Assembly: GCA_951812715.1 (NCBI GenBank)
Contig: OX638323.1
Coordinates: forward strand, 3,018,577 to 3,082,576
Direction of reading: 5' to 3'
DNA length: 64,000 nt
From: an uncultured Pseudohongiella sp.
Lineage (GTDB): Bacteria > Pseudomonadota > Gammaproteobacteria > Pseudomonadales > Pseudohongiellaceae
The notes beneath the pieces were generated by a model, which was given only the letters and a program-made list of their open reading frames with translations, had not been told where the DNA came from and did not search any database. Shown here in pieces: positions 1 to 7,502 of this stretch; position 1 is the first letter of the stretch, and each line of letters starts with the position of its first letter. Made by a program: the position numbers and the translations under genes.

Positions 1-954
1 GCGGGCATGGCCGAGAGACTCGTGCCAGGCCAGAATTTTCAGCATGTTCGAGCCGGCCGGCATGGATCCTTTAAGATCCACCAGCAATGATTTGCCGCAG
101 CCGCGAACGTCCGATGAAACGATCGGGTCGGCGGTAGTTTCGACCAGTTCGGGATAAGTGTGGGAGGCTTCGATGAACAGTTTTCGAACGCTGTCGATGT
201 CCGCGCCGTGATCTTTCAGCGAGACGGTGATATCGAGCATGGATCCGGTCTGCACGGGAACGTTCAAGGCGTAGGCTGTCATCCTGCCCTGTAATTCCGG
301 CATCAATTTCTGGATCCAATGCAAGGCAGGCGCTTCATTGGGAATGATGTTGCGGGCGCCAGAGCGGCTGCGCCGATAGTCTTCCGCGGCATAGTCCTGC
401 AAGCTTTGATCGCTGGTGTAGGCGTGCACCGAAGTCATGGACGCATGTTCAATCTCGAATCGAGCCAGCAAAATCTTCAATGCCAGGGCCGTTGCCGTGG
501 TGGATGCGGAACCCGCGGAGACGATGCGGTCCTCGCTCTCGATCTGCTCGTGATTCACGCCGAACAGGACAACGCGATCAATTTCGTCATTGGGCAGCAT
601 GGAAGTGACTACCCTGCCGGCGCCGCTGTCGAGATGAGGCGCAAGTTCGGCGGACGAGCGATAGCGCCCGGTCGCGTCGATGACGAAATCGACTTCGAAT
701 ACGTCCCAGGGAATTTCACCGGGACGTTTGGCGGACAGCAATCGCGTGCGCGATCCAGAGCTGACGAGATAATTGTGTTCCAGTTGCACCTCGCCGCCGC
801 GGCCCATTTCCTTGTCGAGCAGATGCCTCAGAATATCCGGCCGCCCGATATCGGAAACGGCAACCACTTCAAAGTTCTCGTCCTTGTGCGCCAGTTTGTA
901 TATTTGACGGCCGACATGGCCTAGCCCCATCATGCCGATTCGGATACGACTCAT
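1..954 (-). CDS. GAPDH-like protein lacking the catalytic cysteine (3' end outside window)
   Basis: The reverse-strand frame starts at ATG 954 and is open to the window edge, giving 318 residues, almost the length of a full glyceraldehyde-3-phosphate dehydrogenase (about 330-340). The N-terminus has the Rossmann motif GMMGLGHVGR. DATGRY, VHAYTSDQ (His177, the catalytic-base position) and NIIP mark the family. However, the active-site block normally reading SCTTN reads SASTTAT (residues 149-155), so Ser151 replaces the catalytic Cys. The phosphate-binding Thr-Gly after NIIP is absent (NEAPALHW), and the conserved Arg before VP is Asn (LNVPV). The fold looks intact but classical thioester chemistry is not expected. 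It could be a non-catalytic or altered-function paralog. It diverges from the hydrolase at 1048, with about 93 bp shared between them. Confidence 0.8.
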   Translation of the reverse strand, partial: MSRIRIGMMGLGHVGRQIYKLAHKDENFEVVAVSDIGRPDILRHLLDKEMGRGGEVQLEHNYLVSSGSRTRLLSAKRPGEIPWDVFEVDFVIDATGRYRSSAELAPHLDSGAGRVVTSMLPNDEIDRVVLFGVNHEQIESEDRIVSAGSASTTATALALKILLARFEIEHASMTSVHAYTSDQSLQDYAAEDYRRSRSGARNIIPNEAPALHWIQKLMPELQGRMTAYALNVPVQTGSMLDITVSLKDHGADIDSVRKLFIEASHTYPELVETTADPIVSSDVRGCGKSLLVDLKGSMPAGSNMLKILAWHESLGHAR

Positions 955-1047
955 GCATTGCTCCAGATTCCAACCATAAATTTGCATGCGCATTGTAGTA
1001 TCACTGGATTTCAAAACAAGAGCAGACTAAAAATCGGGCACGCCAGA

Positions 1048-1908
1048 ATGCGGGTAATGACGGCACAGACCACCTGGGCGGCAACGCCGGAACAGGCGCC
1101 AGCCGAGGAAGGGCGACTCAATGTCGGCGGCGCTCGCATCTGGTATTGGGATACCGGCGGCGCTGGCGAGCCGGTCGTGCTGGCTCATCCGTTCAGCGGC
1201 AGCGCCCTGATCTGGGGCTATCAGCAACCGGTGCTGGCCGCGGCCGGCTATCGGGTAATCGCCTGGTCCCGGCGCGGACACTATGGTTCAGACGCCGGCT
1301 CCGGGCAGAACCCGGGAACGGCCGCCGGCGATCTGTACCAGCTCATCGAACATCTCGGCATCGACAAGATGCATCTGGTCGGCCTTGCCGCCGGCGCCGA
1401 TCTAGTGCCGGATTTCGCCATTTCCTGGCCGCGGCGGCTATTGAGCATGACCCTCGGCTGCACCATCGGGAATCCGGGAGATCCGGCTTATCGCGCCTCG
1501 GAAGCGGCATTGTTGCCGCAAGAACTGAGAAATCTGCCGCGCTGGATGTCCGAATTGAGCGCCTCTTATCGCGCCGCCTATCCGCAAGGCGTTGCGAAAT
1601 GGCGCGAGCTCGAAGCCATTTCCAGAACGCGGAAAGAACGGACGCCGGCACTGACCGCGAACGAAATCACGCCGCAACGGATCGCGCGGATTAATGCGCC
1701 GGCCCTGCTGTTCACCGGTGACGCCGATCTGTACATGCCGCCATCGCGGCTGCGGGCTTATGCCGCCTACTGGACCAATCCCGAAGTCGTGCTTTTCACC
1801 GAGGCGGGCCATGCGGTGTATTGGGAGCAATACATGGCCTTCAATACTGTGCTGCTCGATTTTTTCAGGCGTCATCCGGCCGGAAACCGGCCGCGATGCA
1901 GCGCCTGA
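1048..1908 (+). CDS. alpha/beta-hydrolase-fold protein with Ala in the nucleophile elbow
   Basis: This encodes 286 residues from ATG 1048 (ATG 1057 is also possible; an upstream in-frame ATG at 958 would add a poorly structured tail). The fold is recognised from AHPFSGS (oxyanion strand), WSRRGHYGSD, the acid LFTGDADLY and the terminal histidine EAGHAVYW. The nucleophile elbow, normally G-x-S-x-G, reads G112-L-A114-A-G116, so the serine is replaced by alanine while the acid and base positions remain. Ordinary ester hydrolysis is therefore not expected. It may be non-enzymatic, use another chemistry, or be in decay. There is no signal peptide, so it is probably cytoplasmic. It diverges from the cysteine-less GAPDH-like gene. 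Confidence 0.8.
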   Translation: MRVMTAQTTWAATPEQAPAEEGRLNVGGARIWYWDTGGAGEPVVLAHPFSGSALIWGYQQPVLAAAGYRVIAWSRRGHYGSDAGSGQNPGTAAGDLYQLIEHLGIDKMHLVGLAAGADLVPDFAISWPRRLLSMTLGCTIGNPGDPAYRASEAALLPQELRNLPRWMSELSASYRAAYPQGVAKWRELEAISRTRKERTPALTANEITPQRIARINAPALLFTGDADLYMPPSRLRAYAAYWTNPEVVLFTEAGHAVYWEQYMAFNTVLLDFFRRHPAGNRPRCSA

Positions 1909-2094
1909 TTACCCCATGCCCGCGGCGACCATGGACGATGAGCAAAATTCAATCTAGCCGTATACCGATGGTGAACCGCGGAAACCTGAACCAGACCGGG
2001 GCAATGGCGTATGCCCAAATCGTTGGCGGCAAGCGCATCAGGCTCGCCGATCCTTGCATGTCGCCTTGCGCATTCTTGCAATTGCCGCCCGCTG

Positions 2095-2303
2095 GCATTC
2101 CTGATGAGGCATTCCTGAGGGGACATTCCTGAGGGGACATTCCTGAGGGGACATTCCTGAGGGAACATTCCTGATGGCTTTCCCATTCCTGATGGGACAC
2201 CCACCTATCCTGATGGGACACCCACCTATCATTCCTGATGGGACACCCACTTTTACCGGTCCCAACTTACCGGTCTTCGATGGATCTCCAATGGGACACC
2301 CAT
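2095..2303. repeat. tandem 14-bp repeats grading into TGGGACACCCA repeats
   Basis: The 479-bp gap between the convergent hydrolase and the 2388-3026 gene holds no credible gene. From 2095 there are about six 14-bp units of the type CATTCCTGAGGGGA (2095-2177). They grade into longer units ending in TGATGGGACACCCAC (2190-2204, 2211-2225, 2236-2250), with one more copy, AATGGGACACCCAT, at 2290-2303. The core TGGGACACCCA is a short inverted repeat (TGGG/CCCA around ACA) that also occurs at four other places in the window. The rest of the gap shows nothing recognisable. Confidence 0.85.
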
Positions 2304-2387
2304 TCTCCCGATGGGGCGCCCGCTTGGTATTCCAGCAGACTGCCGCGCTGCAAGCGCAAGGAATCAAGCTGATCGCGAAAGGATATT

Positions 2388-3026
2388 TCAGTCGGAAGGC
2401 AGCTCACAGATTCTGTTGAACGTGGTCGTGCCGCGGTTAGGGTAATTCCACTTCAATTGGCCGTTTTCCAGATATCGGTTCACTACCGGCACAAGCCCCA
2501 GCGCATAGAACTGCAAGCGCCCGTCGATCCATTGCGTGGTGGCTGTAGTGCGGATGCAGAAGTTCATTCCACCGACCTTGAGTGGCCGGACATCATTGGA
2601 AGACCCGGACAGACTCCCGTCCGTGGTGAGATCGTGCACCACGCCCAATGTCGTTACCACGAATCGATTGCCGCATTGTTCGATGCGTTCGACATGCGGC
2701 GGTCTTGCGTCCGGCCCCGGTTCGGACAGCCACAAGCCGCGCATGTCGGTGGCGCCTTCGGCAAGGGGCTCGGTGCAGCCCGCCAGTATCGGCATGGGAA
2801 AGCTTTGGTAGCCGCAGTTCGGCGTATGGCCCTGGGGAAAATCGTTCGCAAGCAATCCACTGCCGTCGAGAACCGGCAACTCGCAATAATTGATGATACG
2901 GGCGTCGCCTTCGAAGATGGAAGCAGAAGTGAGGTCTGGCGGCCGCGGCCAAAACAACAGCGCCAGTACGAACAGAATCGGAATGGCGAGAACAATTCCG
3001 CATATGGACAGCAGGAATCGCTTCAT
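2388..3026 (-). CDS. membrane-anchored hypothetical protein
   Basis: The product has 212 residues. ATG 3026 is preceded by a clear ribosome-binding site (GAGGAG, 7 nt before the start). The N-terminus has one strongly hydrophobic segment (about residues 4-26, FLLSICGIVLAIPILFVLAL) followed by WPRPPDL. This fits a single inner-membrane anchor or uncleaved signal with a periplasmic domain of about 185 residues. The domain has six cysteines (in NYCELP, PNCGY, AGCTEP, EQCGNR, NFCIRT and RICELP), compatible with disulfides in the periplasm. No family is recognised. It diverges from the SMR transporter gene with an 80-bp intergenic region. Confidence 0.65.
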   Translation of the reverse strand: MKRFLLSICGIVLAIPILFVLALLFWPRPPDLTSASIFEGDARIINYCELPVLDGSGLLANDFPQGHTPNCGYQSFPMPILAGCTEPLAEGATDMRGLWLSEPGPDARPPHVERIEQCGNRFVVTTLGVVHDLTTDGSLSGSSNDVRPLKVGGMNFCIRTTATTQWIDGRLQFYALGLVPVVNRYLENGQLKWNYPNRGTTTFNRICELPSD

Positions 3027-3106
3027 GTGTTCACTCCTCGAAATGCAACGGAAAGAGCAAGTTCATGCATAATTCCAGCCGCCAGATTCAGTTGGAGAAA
3101 TTTGTA

Positions 3107-3436
3107 ATGGCGTACTTGTATCTCGCGGGAGCGATTGTATTTGAAGTCACCGGCACCATGCTATTGCCGGTTTCGCAGAATTTCACGCGGCTCTTGCCAA
3201 GCGTAATGTTGATTGCGGCCTACACATTGTCGTTCTACTTTCTTACCTTCGCGATCAGAGACATACCAATTGCCATCGTTTATGCGATTTGGGCCGGGCT
3301 CGGCGTATTCCTGGTGGCGCTGCTGAGCCTGATGTTTTACGGACAATCCCTGCAATGGCAGGCGATCCTCGGACTTGTCCTGATTGTCAGCGGCGTGGTG
3401 CTGGTTAATTCGTACTCAGGCGCTCATCCGCAATAG
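3107..3436 (+). CDS. small multidrug resistance (SMR/EmrE-like) transporter
   Basis: The product has 109 residues, the usual SMR length. The start is ATG 3107 behind GGAG; the longer frame from 3065 adds a non-membrane leader absent from the family. Four hydrophobic segments are visible. The essential membrane glutamate is present in AIVFEVTGT (Glu13), the family motif VYAIWAGLG lies in TM3, and LVLIVSGVVLVN forms TM4. Family members are proton-coupled antiporters for cationic drugs or guanidinium-type ions, working as dimers in the inner membrane. No guanidine riboswitch is visible upstream, and no second SMR gene lies adjacent, so a homodimer is likely. Substrate is not predictable. Confidence 0.9.
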   Translation: MAYLYLAGAIVFEVTGTMLLPVSQNFTRLLPSVMLIAAYTLSFYFLTFAIRDIPIAIVYAIWAGLGVFLVALLSLMFYGQSLQWQAILGLVLIVSGVVLVNSYSGAHPQ

Positions 3437-3790
3437 GGTGACGCATGCATGGTTCCAGCCGACGAGCACGGCTCGGCGTTGCTCGGACCACGCTAGAAGC
3501 TATCGCTTGGCAGCCGTTTGCCCTGACCCCGGATTCGCCCCGGAACGCCGGATTGAAAATTATCTTTCCTGGATCGGGGAAAGAACTCACCGGTGGACCC
3601 GCCGCCGATAATTCCGTGAACGCCGCTGTCCGCCCGCCAGACAATGATTTTCCCATGCGCATCAATGTCGATGAACAAAACCTATTCGAAAACAGAGTTT
3701 ATCGGTGTGAAAATGCGCTCGAATTTCATTCGCTTTCACCCCCGCCGGCGCAGACTGTTCTCGCAAGGCCGAAGTACGCGGTATATGTTG
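3437..3790. other. 354-bp stretch without a recognisable gene
   Basis: Short open frames exist on both strands between the SMR gene and the composite transposon. None has a recognisable domain, a good start or a family resemblance. CGAGC-ACG-GCTCG near 3460 is a weak hairpin without a T-tract. Before transposon insertion this sequence was joined directly to the promoter region at 8909. Confidence 0.5.
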
Positions 3791-3807
3791 CCCATTGGCG
3801 GGACAGC
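3791..3807. repeat. left copy of 17-bp target-site duplication
   Basis: CCCATTGGCGGGACAGC lies immediately left of the terminal TGT of IS copy A. The identical 17 bp lie immediately right of the terminal ACA of IS copy B (8892-8908). The inner flanks of the two IS copies do not match each other. Confidence 0.9.
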
Positions 3808-5012
3808 TGTTGTAAACAAATAAATGTGTCCGGTTTTAAAACAAGTAAACTGTCCGGTTCCTGAGCACCGGTTTTTGCTTCTCCGACGGCAACTGCAGCT
3901 TCAGCCCATCGAACCGGACGCAGTTGTCCCGGCCGGCCACCCGCTCATGCAGCTCGCACAGGATCGCGTCCAGGTCCGAGTCCGGCCCCAACGGCACGAA
4001 CGCTTCTCCGGCCTCCTTCGGCGGCCGGGCAAACTCCGCGTTGAATGCCGGCAGGTACGTCTCGCGCAGATACCGGTTCGCCGTATCCATCTCCGTGATC
4101 TCCAGCAGCGCCAACTCCTTCACCAGCCGGTCCTGGTGCGTTTTGAACGCCCGCTCCGACCGGCCCCGCGCCTCCGGCGAATACGCCGGGATCATGTCAA
4201 TGCCCAACTCCTGCATCATCGCCCGGCCGAACTGCGTCAGCCGGTCCTTGTCCACCTTGCCGCCCGCCTCCGGCGTCAGCCAGTAGTGCGAGGCCCGGTC
4301 GGTGTACAGCGAACAGCAAAAGCCTCTGGCCTCGATCGCCTCGCGCATGCCGCGGAAACTGCTCCAGACGCCTTCCTCCTCGCAGAAGAACATCGAGTAG
4401 TGCTCGTTGGTCGCGTCGTCCATCGTCACGATCAGGTCCCACGTCACGCCCGGAACCCATTCGTGCGTGCTGCCGTCCTGGTGCAGCATCATGCCGGCGC
4501 AGGGCGACGGCTCTCGGCGCTTGCGGTGCTTGCCGCGCCCGGCGCCGCGCGGCACCGCGCCCGCCACCTGCAGCTTCGTCCGCACCCAGTTGTAGCTGCG
4601 CGTCCCGCCTTCCCGCCGGTAGCGCGTGTAAAAGTGCCGCACGTTCCAGCCCGCGTACCGCGTACGGTACCGATCCACCATCCGCATCACCTCGTCCACC
4701 GGCGCCGCGCGGTGCGAGGCGCGCGAAAGACGCCGATCCCGCAAGACCTCGACGCCATCGCTCTCGTCCCCGCGGTAGCGCTCCACCCAGCGCCGGAACG
4801 TCCGTTCGCAAACCCCCAGCAACTCCGCCGCCTGCGCCTGCGTCAAACGACGCTCCGTCCACATCGAATACGTATCCTCGAACAACATCAGCCTCCGCTC
4901 CTCTCTCCGTTTCGCCAAGCCCATGCAGCCTCCCAATCCCACTCCAGATCGGAAACTGTACGATCGGACACTTCATGTGTTTTAAAACCGGACACTTTAT
5001 TTGTTCTCTACA
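3808..5012 (-). mobile_element. ISNCY/IS1202-like insertion sequence, copy A (internally deleted)
   Basis: This copy is 1205 bp. Its ends are related inverted repeats: the left starts TGTTGTAAACAAATAAATG, and the right, read inward on the other strand, starts TGTAGAGAACAAATAAAG; both run on into GTGTCCGG. Compared with copy B it lacks about 200 bp near the left end, which removes the transposase C-terminus, and it has an extra partial copy of the subterminal GTCCGGTT region. The remainder is nearly identical to copy B. Confidence 0.85.
3836..4924 (-). CDS. ISNCY-type DDE transposase, C-terminally truncated (copy A)
   Basis: The product has about 362 residues from ATG 4924, which follows GGGAGG closely; a GTG at 4942 would add six residues. 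An N-terminal helix-turn-helix (LTQAQAAELLGVCERTFRRW) is followed by an integrase core. Its likely catalytic triad lies in HQDGSTHEW, LYTDRASHYW and SPEARGRSERAF. The last two acids are 42 residues apart. The C-terminal region present in copy B (after QLPSD) is deleted, and the frame ends inside the IS terminus with an unrelated tail (EKQKPVLRNRTVYLF). Activity is doubtful, but the ends could be mobilised in trans by copy B. Confidence 0.85.
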   Translation of the reverse strand: MGLAKRREERRLMLFEDTYSMWTERRLTQAQAAELLGVCERTFRRWVERYRGDESDGVEVLRDRRLSRASHRAAPVDEVMRMVDRYRTRYAGWNVRHFYTRYRREGGTRSYNWVRTKLQVAGAVPRGAGRGKHRKRREPSPCAGMMLHQDGSTHEWVPGVTWDLIVTMDDATNEHYSMFFCEEEGVWSSFRGMREAIEARGFCCSLYTDRASHYWLTPEAGGKVDKDRLTQFGRAMMQELGIDMIPAYSPEARGRSERAFKTHQDRLVKELALLEITEMDTANRYLRETYLPAFNAEFARPPKEAGEAFVPLGPDSDLDAILCELHERVAGRDNCVRFDGLKLQLPSEKQKPVLRNRTVYLF

Positions 5013-5094
5013 ATAGGAAACCAGCGTATTGCGCACTGCGACAGGCTTCACTACACTTGGAACCCAAACGTTGGGCAAAACAGGTGGCAAATAG

Positions 5095-5445
5095 CAGGAT
5101 GTCGTGGATTGGTTGCGGCGAAACGAACGCCTGGTCACCATTGACGCCGTAATTCTGGGGGAGATTCGCTATGGCATTCTCCTGCTCGCGGAAGGTCGGC
5201 GGCGTACGCGGCTGGAAGGGTGGTTCGGCAGGGTGGTGCAACGGGTGGAGTGTCTACCGTGGGATTCGGCGACGGGGCTGCGTTGGGCGGAGTTGCTGGC
5301 TCGCGTTCGCGGTCTCGGACGCGCGATGACTGTCAAGGACAGCTTCATTGCCGCGACGGCCGTGAGGCACGGGCTCACCCTGGCGACCCGGAACGAGCGG
5401 GACTTCGCTCCAAGCGGCGTAGACACCGTCAATCCATTCCCGTGA
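5095..5445 (+). pseudogene. N-terminally truncated VapC-type PIN-domain toxin
   Basis: From a GTG at 5104 the frame gives 113 residues: VDWLRRNERLVTIDAVILGEIRYGI, with the conserved glutamate in LGEIRYG, then VKDSFIAATAVRHG and LATRNERDF with later acidic positions. The usual PIN N-terminus (MxLLDTNV with the first catalytic Asp, about 20 residues) is missing, and an in-frame TAG lies at 5092. Homology begins right after it (QDVVDWL), 82 bp inside the end of IS copy A. No antitoxin gene is present. It was probably cut when the transposon captured this segment. The stop is 8 nt before the next start, so the original toxin and hydrolase genes may have been co-transcribed. Confidence 0.75.
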
Positions 5446-5453
5446 GGCGACCG

Positions 5454-6545
5454 ATGGAAAGCGGCACATCGTGGAAGGGACGCTCCATCGAGACCCGCGT
5501 AGCGCGGTTGCGGGTCGAGACCCGGCTCACGGCGGTGGCGGTCGCCGTCATGACCGACGGACAGCTTGCCGGGGTGGCCGCCAGCGGTGAGCGCCGGCGC
5601 GGTTCCGGCGTGCCGGTGACCGTGGACGACCGCTGGCACGTGGGTTCGATCACGAAGTCGATGACGGCCACGCTGCTGGCCGTGCTGGAAGACGACGGGC
5701 TGCTATCGCGCGATGACCCGCTGCCGGTGTTGCTGCCGGACCTCCGGATGGCGGGCGGCTGGGACGGCTGTACGCTGCATCACCTCCTGACCCACACGGC
5801 GGGCGCCCGTGTCAACTTCCCGTTCTTCAAGGTGCAGGGAGTGTGGCCCGACACCGCCGGAGAACTGGTGGCGGCGCGCCGCCGCTTCATCGCGGACGTC
5901 CTCGCAAGGGAACCGAGGTCGCCATGCGGGGAGCGTTTCGCGTACTCCAACGTCGGCTACACCATCGCCGGCCACATTGCCGAGACGGTGGCCGGAAAGC
6001 CTTACGAGACCCTGCTGCAGGAGCGCGTGTTCGGGCCGTTGGCGCTTGCGAGCGCCGGTTTCGGCCCGCCGCGGGGCGATGCGCCCGACCGGGAGCCGGT
6101 CGGGCATGCCGTCGTGTTCCGCAGGTTTCGAAGACCGGCGGATCCGTTCAAGGGGCGCGCGGACAACTCGCCGGTCATAGGTCCGGCGGGCACGGCGCAC
6201 ATGACGATCGGCGATCTCGCGCGCTTCGGTGCGGCCCACCTGGCGGGAGAATCCGCAGCGGCGCCACCCCTGCTGGCGCGCGCTGCCTGGGCGCGGCTGC
6301 ACACACCGAATCTTGATGACTATGCGAGCGGGTGGGTTCGTGTCGAGCGCGACTGGGCGGACTGGGCGGGTGGCCCGGTGCTCTGGCACAACGGCAGCAA
6401 CGCGCGGTGGTACGCGCTGCTTATGCTCGTGCCCGCCAGGAACACCGTGCTGGCGTTCGCGACGAACGACGGGGCGATACGGGCGGCCGATACGGCGTTC
6501 TTCAGATTGGCTCGAGAACTGGGCACGTCGGCGCGGGCATCCTGA
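5454..6545 (+). CDS. beta-lactamase-fold serine hydrolase (PF00144 type)
   Basis: This 363-residue protein starts at ATG 5454 behind GAGGCG. The serine-hydrolase triad motifs are S65-I-T-K68 (GSITKSM), Y164-S-N166 (FAYSNVGY) and a late H-N-G (WHNGSN) at the KTG position. LLTHTAG is also typical of class C beta-lactamase, esterase and D-aminopeptidase relatives. No signal peptide is visible, so it is likely cytoplasmic; classical AmpC-like resistance enzymes are exported, so antibiotic resistance should not be assumed. Esterase or peptidase activity is equally possible. It is a passenger of the composite transposon, with codon use that looks more GC-rich than flanking chromosomal genes. Confidence 0.85.
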   Translation: MESGTSWKGRSIETRVARLRVETRLTAVAVAVMTDGQLAGVAASGERRRGSGVPVTVDDRWHVGSITKSMTATLLAVLEDDGLLSRDDPLPVLLPDLRMAGGWDGCTLHHLLTHTAGARVNFPFFKVQGVWPDTAGELVAARRRFIADVLAREPRSPCGERFAYSNVGYTIAGHIAETVAGKPYETLLQERVFGPLALASAGFGPPRGDAPDREPVGHAVVFRRFRRPADPFKGRADNSPVIGPAGTAHMTIGDLARFGAAHLAGESAAAPPLLARAAWARLHTPNLDDYASGWVRVERDWADWAGGPVLWHNGSNARWYALLMLVPARNTVLAFATNDGAIRAADTAFFRLARELGTSARAS

Positions 6546-6588
6546 TCGGGACAAGCGAGGGCGGCGGTGCGATTTGAGCGTCCATGCG

Positions 6589-6621
6589 CATTCACTAAAA
6601 GATGAAGAAGTTTAGTGAATG
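6589..6621. other. perfect 11-bp inverted repeat (hairpin)
   Basis: CATTCACTAAA (6589-6599) and TTTAGTGAATG (6611-6621) form a perfect 11-bp stem around an 11-nt loop, 43 bp after the serine-hydrolase stop. No T-tract follows, so it is not a standard intrinsic terminator. It could protect the mRNA 3' end, bind a regulator for the downstream gene, or be a relic of a mobile-element end. Confidence 0.6.
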
Positions 6622-6742
6622 GCGCCCGGTATTGCCGGATCAGAACGAACGCCGGGACAAGTCGGCGCGGCGTTGACGCGGGTTTCCCGACACAACCATA
6701 ATCGCATCCCACGAAGGTTTATATGCAGGGGGAACACGAACC

Positions 6743-7345
6743 ATGTCAAGCGAACGCATCGAAGAAATTCAGAAGCAGATATTCGATCTCATCGGGGAAC
6801 TTGAAACCCTGCAACGGAGCAATTCGGGCGACGAAGTTCCCAATTACAGTTTCGCCACCGAGCATGGCGAAGTCAGCTTGCTCGATCTGTTCGGCGGGCG
6901 GGACAAGTTGCTGCTGATCCACAACATGGGTCAGGGCTGTCGCTATTGCACGATGTGGGCGGACGGGCTGAACGGCATCCTCTCGCACCTCGAATCGGCC
7001 ATGGCGGTCGCGCTGGTATCGAAGGACGCGCCGGAATTGCAGCGGCGCATGGCGAACAGCCGCGGCTGGCGCTTCCGGCTTGCTTCTCACGGCGGCGGGG
7101 ACTACATCAAGGAGCAAACCGTGAACGAGGGCAGCGACAACTATCCGGGTGTGGCCACTTACAAGCGCGACGGCGAGAAGATCATCCGTCTGAACTCCAG
7201 CATATTCGGCCCCGGCGATCTTTATTGTTCGACCTGGAACCTGCTCGCCATGGCGGGCATCAGCTTCGACGACTGGACGCCCCAGTACGCGTACTGGACC
7301 CGCCCGGAAAAAATGGACGACGGCGGAAAGGTCGTGCTGGGGTGA
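6743..7345 (+). CDS. DUF899 thioredoxin-like protein
   Basis: The product has 200 residues. ATG 6743 follows AGGGGG by about 12 nt. After a charged N-terminal helix (SSERIEEIQKQIFDLIGELE) comes a thioredoxin-fold region with LLLIHNMGQGCRYCTMWADG, a CxxC site typical of DUF899, then strands and an aromatic C-terminus (WTPQYAYWTRPEK). DUF899 proteins resemble AhpC/TSA peroxiredoxins, but their substrate is not established. There is no signal peptide, so it is presumably a cytoplasmic redox protein. It is the last passenger gene before IS copy B and lies 197 bp after the hydrolase, so it may have its own promoter. Confidence 0.85.
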   Translation: MSSERIEEIQKQIFDLIGELETLQRSNSGDEVPNYSFATEHGEVSLLDLFGGRDKLLLIHNMGQGCRYCTMWADGLNGILSHLESAMAVALVSKDAPELQRRMANSRGWRFRLASHGGGDYIKEQTVNEGSDNYPGVATYKRDGEKIIRLNSSIFGPGDLYCSTWNLLAMAGISFDDWTPQYAYWTRPEKMDDGGKVVLG

Positions 7346-7365
7346 GGCCCGGTCGGCGTAGCCGA

Positions 7366-7384
7366 AAAAAAGCAACGCTTTTTT
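7366..7384. terminator. short bidirectional A/T-stem terminator-like hairpin
   Basis: AAAAAAGC (7366-7373), loop AAC, GCTTTTTT (7377-7384) form an 8-bp stem 21 bp after the DUF899 stop, flanked by a small GGC-GTA-GCC hairpin. The A and T runs make it plausible in either direction. The rest of the gap to IS copy B (7386-7502) shows nothing recognisable. Confidence 0.45.
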
Positions 7385-7502
7385 AGGGCCGAACGACTGG
7401 CCAGGGATGGCCAGGCTGGGGGTACTCGAAGCCACCAGCGTTGCGCCAGGGATGGCATGCACAAAAGAGGTGGATACAGGTTGCGCACCGGATGTCGAAT
7501 TC

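Noticed and set aside
3824..5152. 442-codon forward frame opposite IS copy A (and the same in copy B)
   Set aside because: Pro/Arg/His-rich shadow of the transposase frame; the transposase has catalytic motifs and a ribosome-binding site.
5454..6545. Antibiotic-resistance beta-lactamase
   Set aside because: The motifs fit the broad serine-hydrolase family, but there is no signal peptide and the third motif is HNG instead of KTG, so resistance cannot be claimed.
6589..6621. Integron attC site or intrinsic terminator
   Set aside because: No attC core sites, no integrase nearby and no T-tract after the stem.
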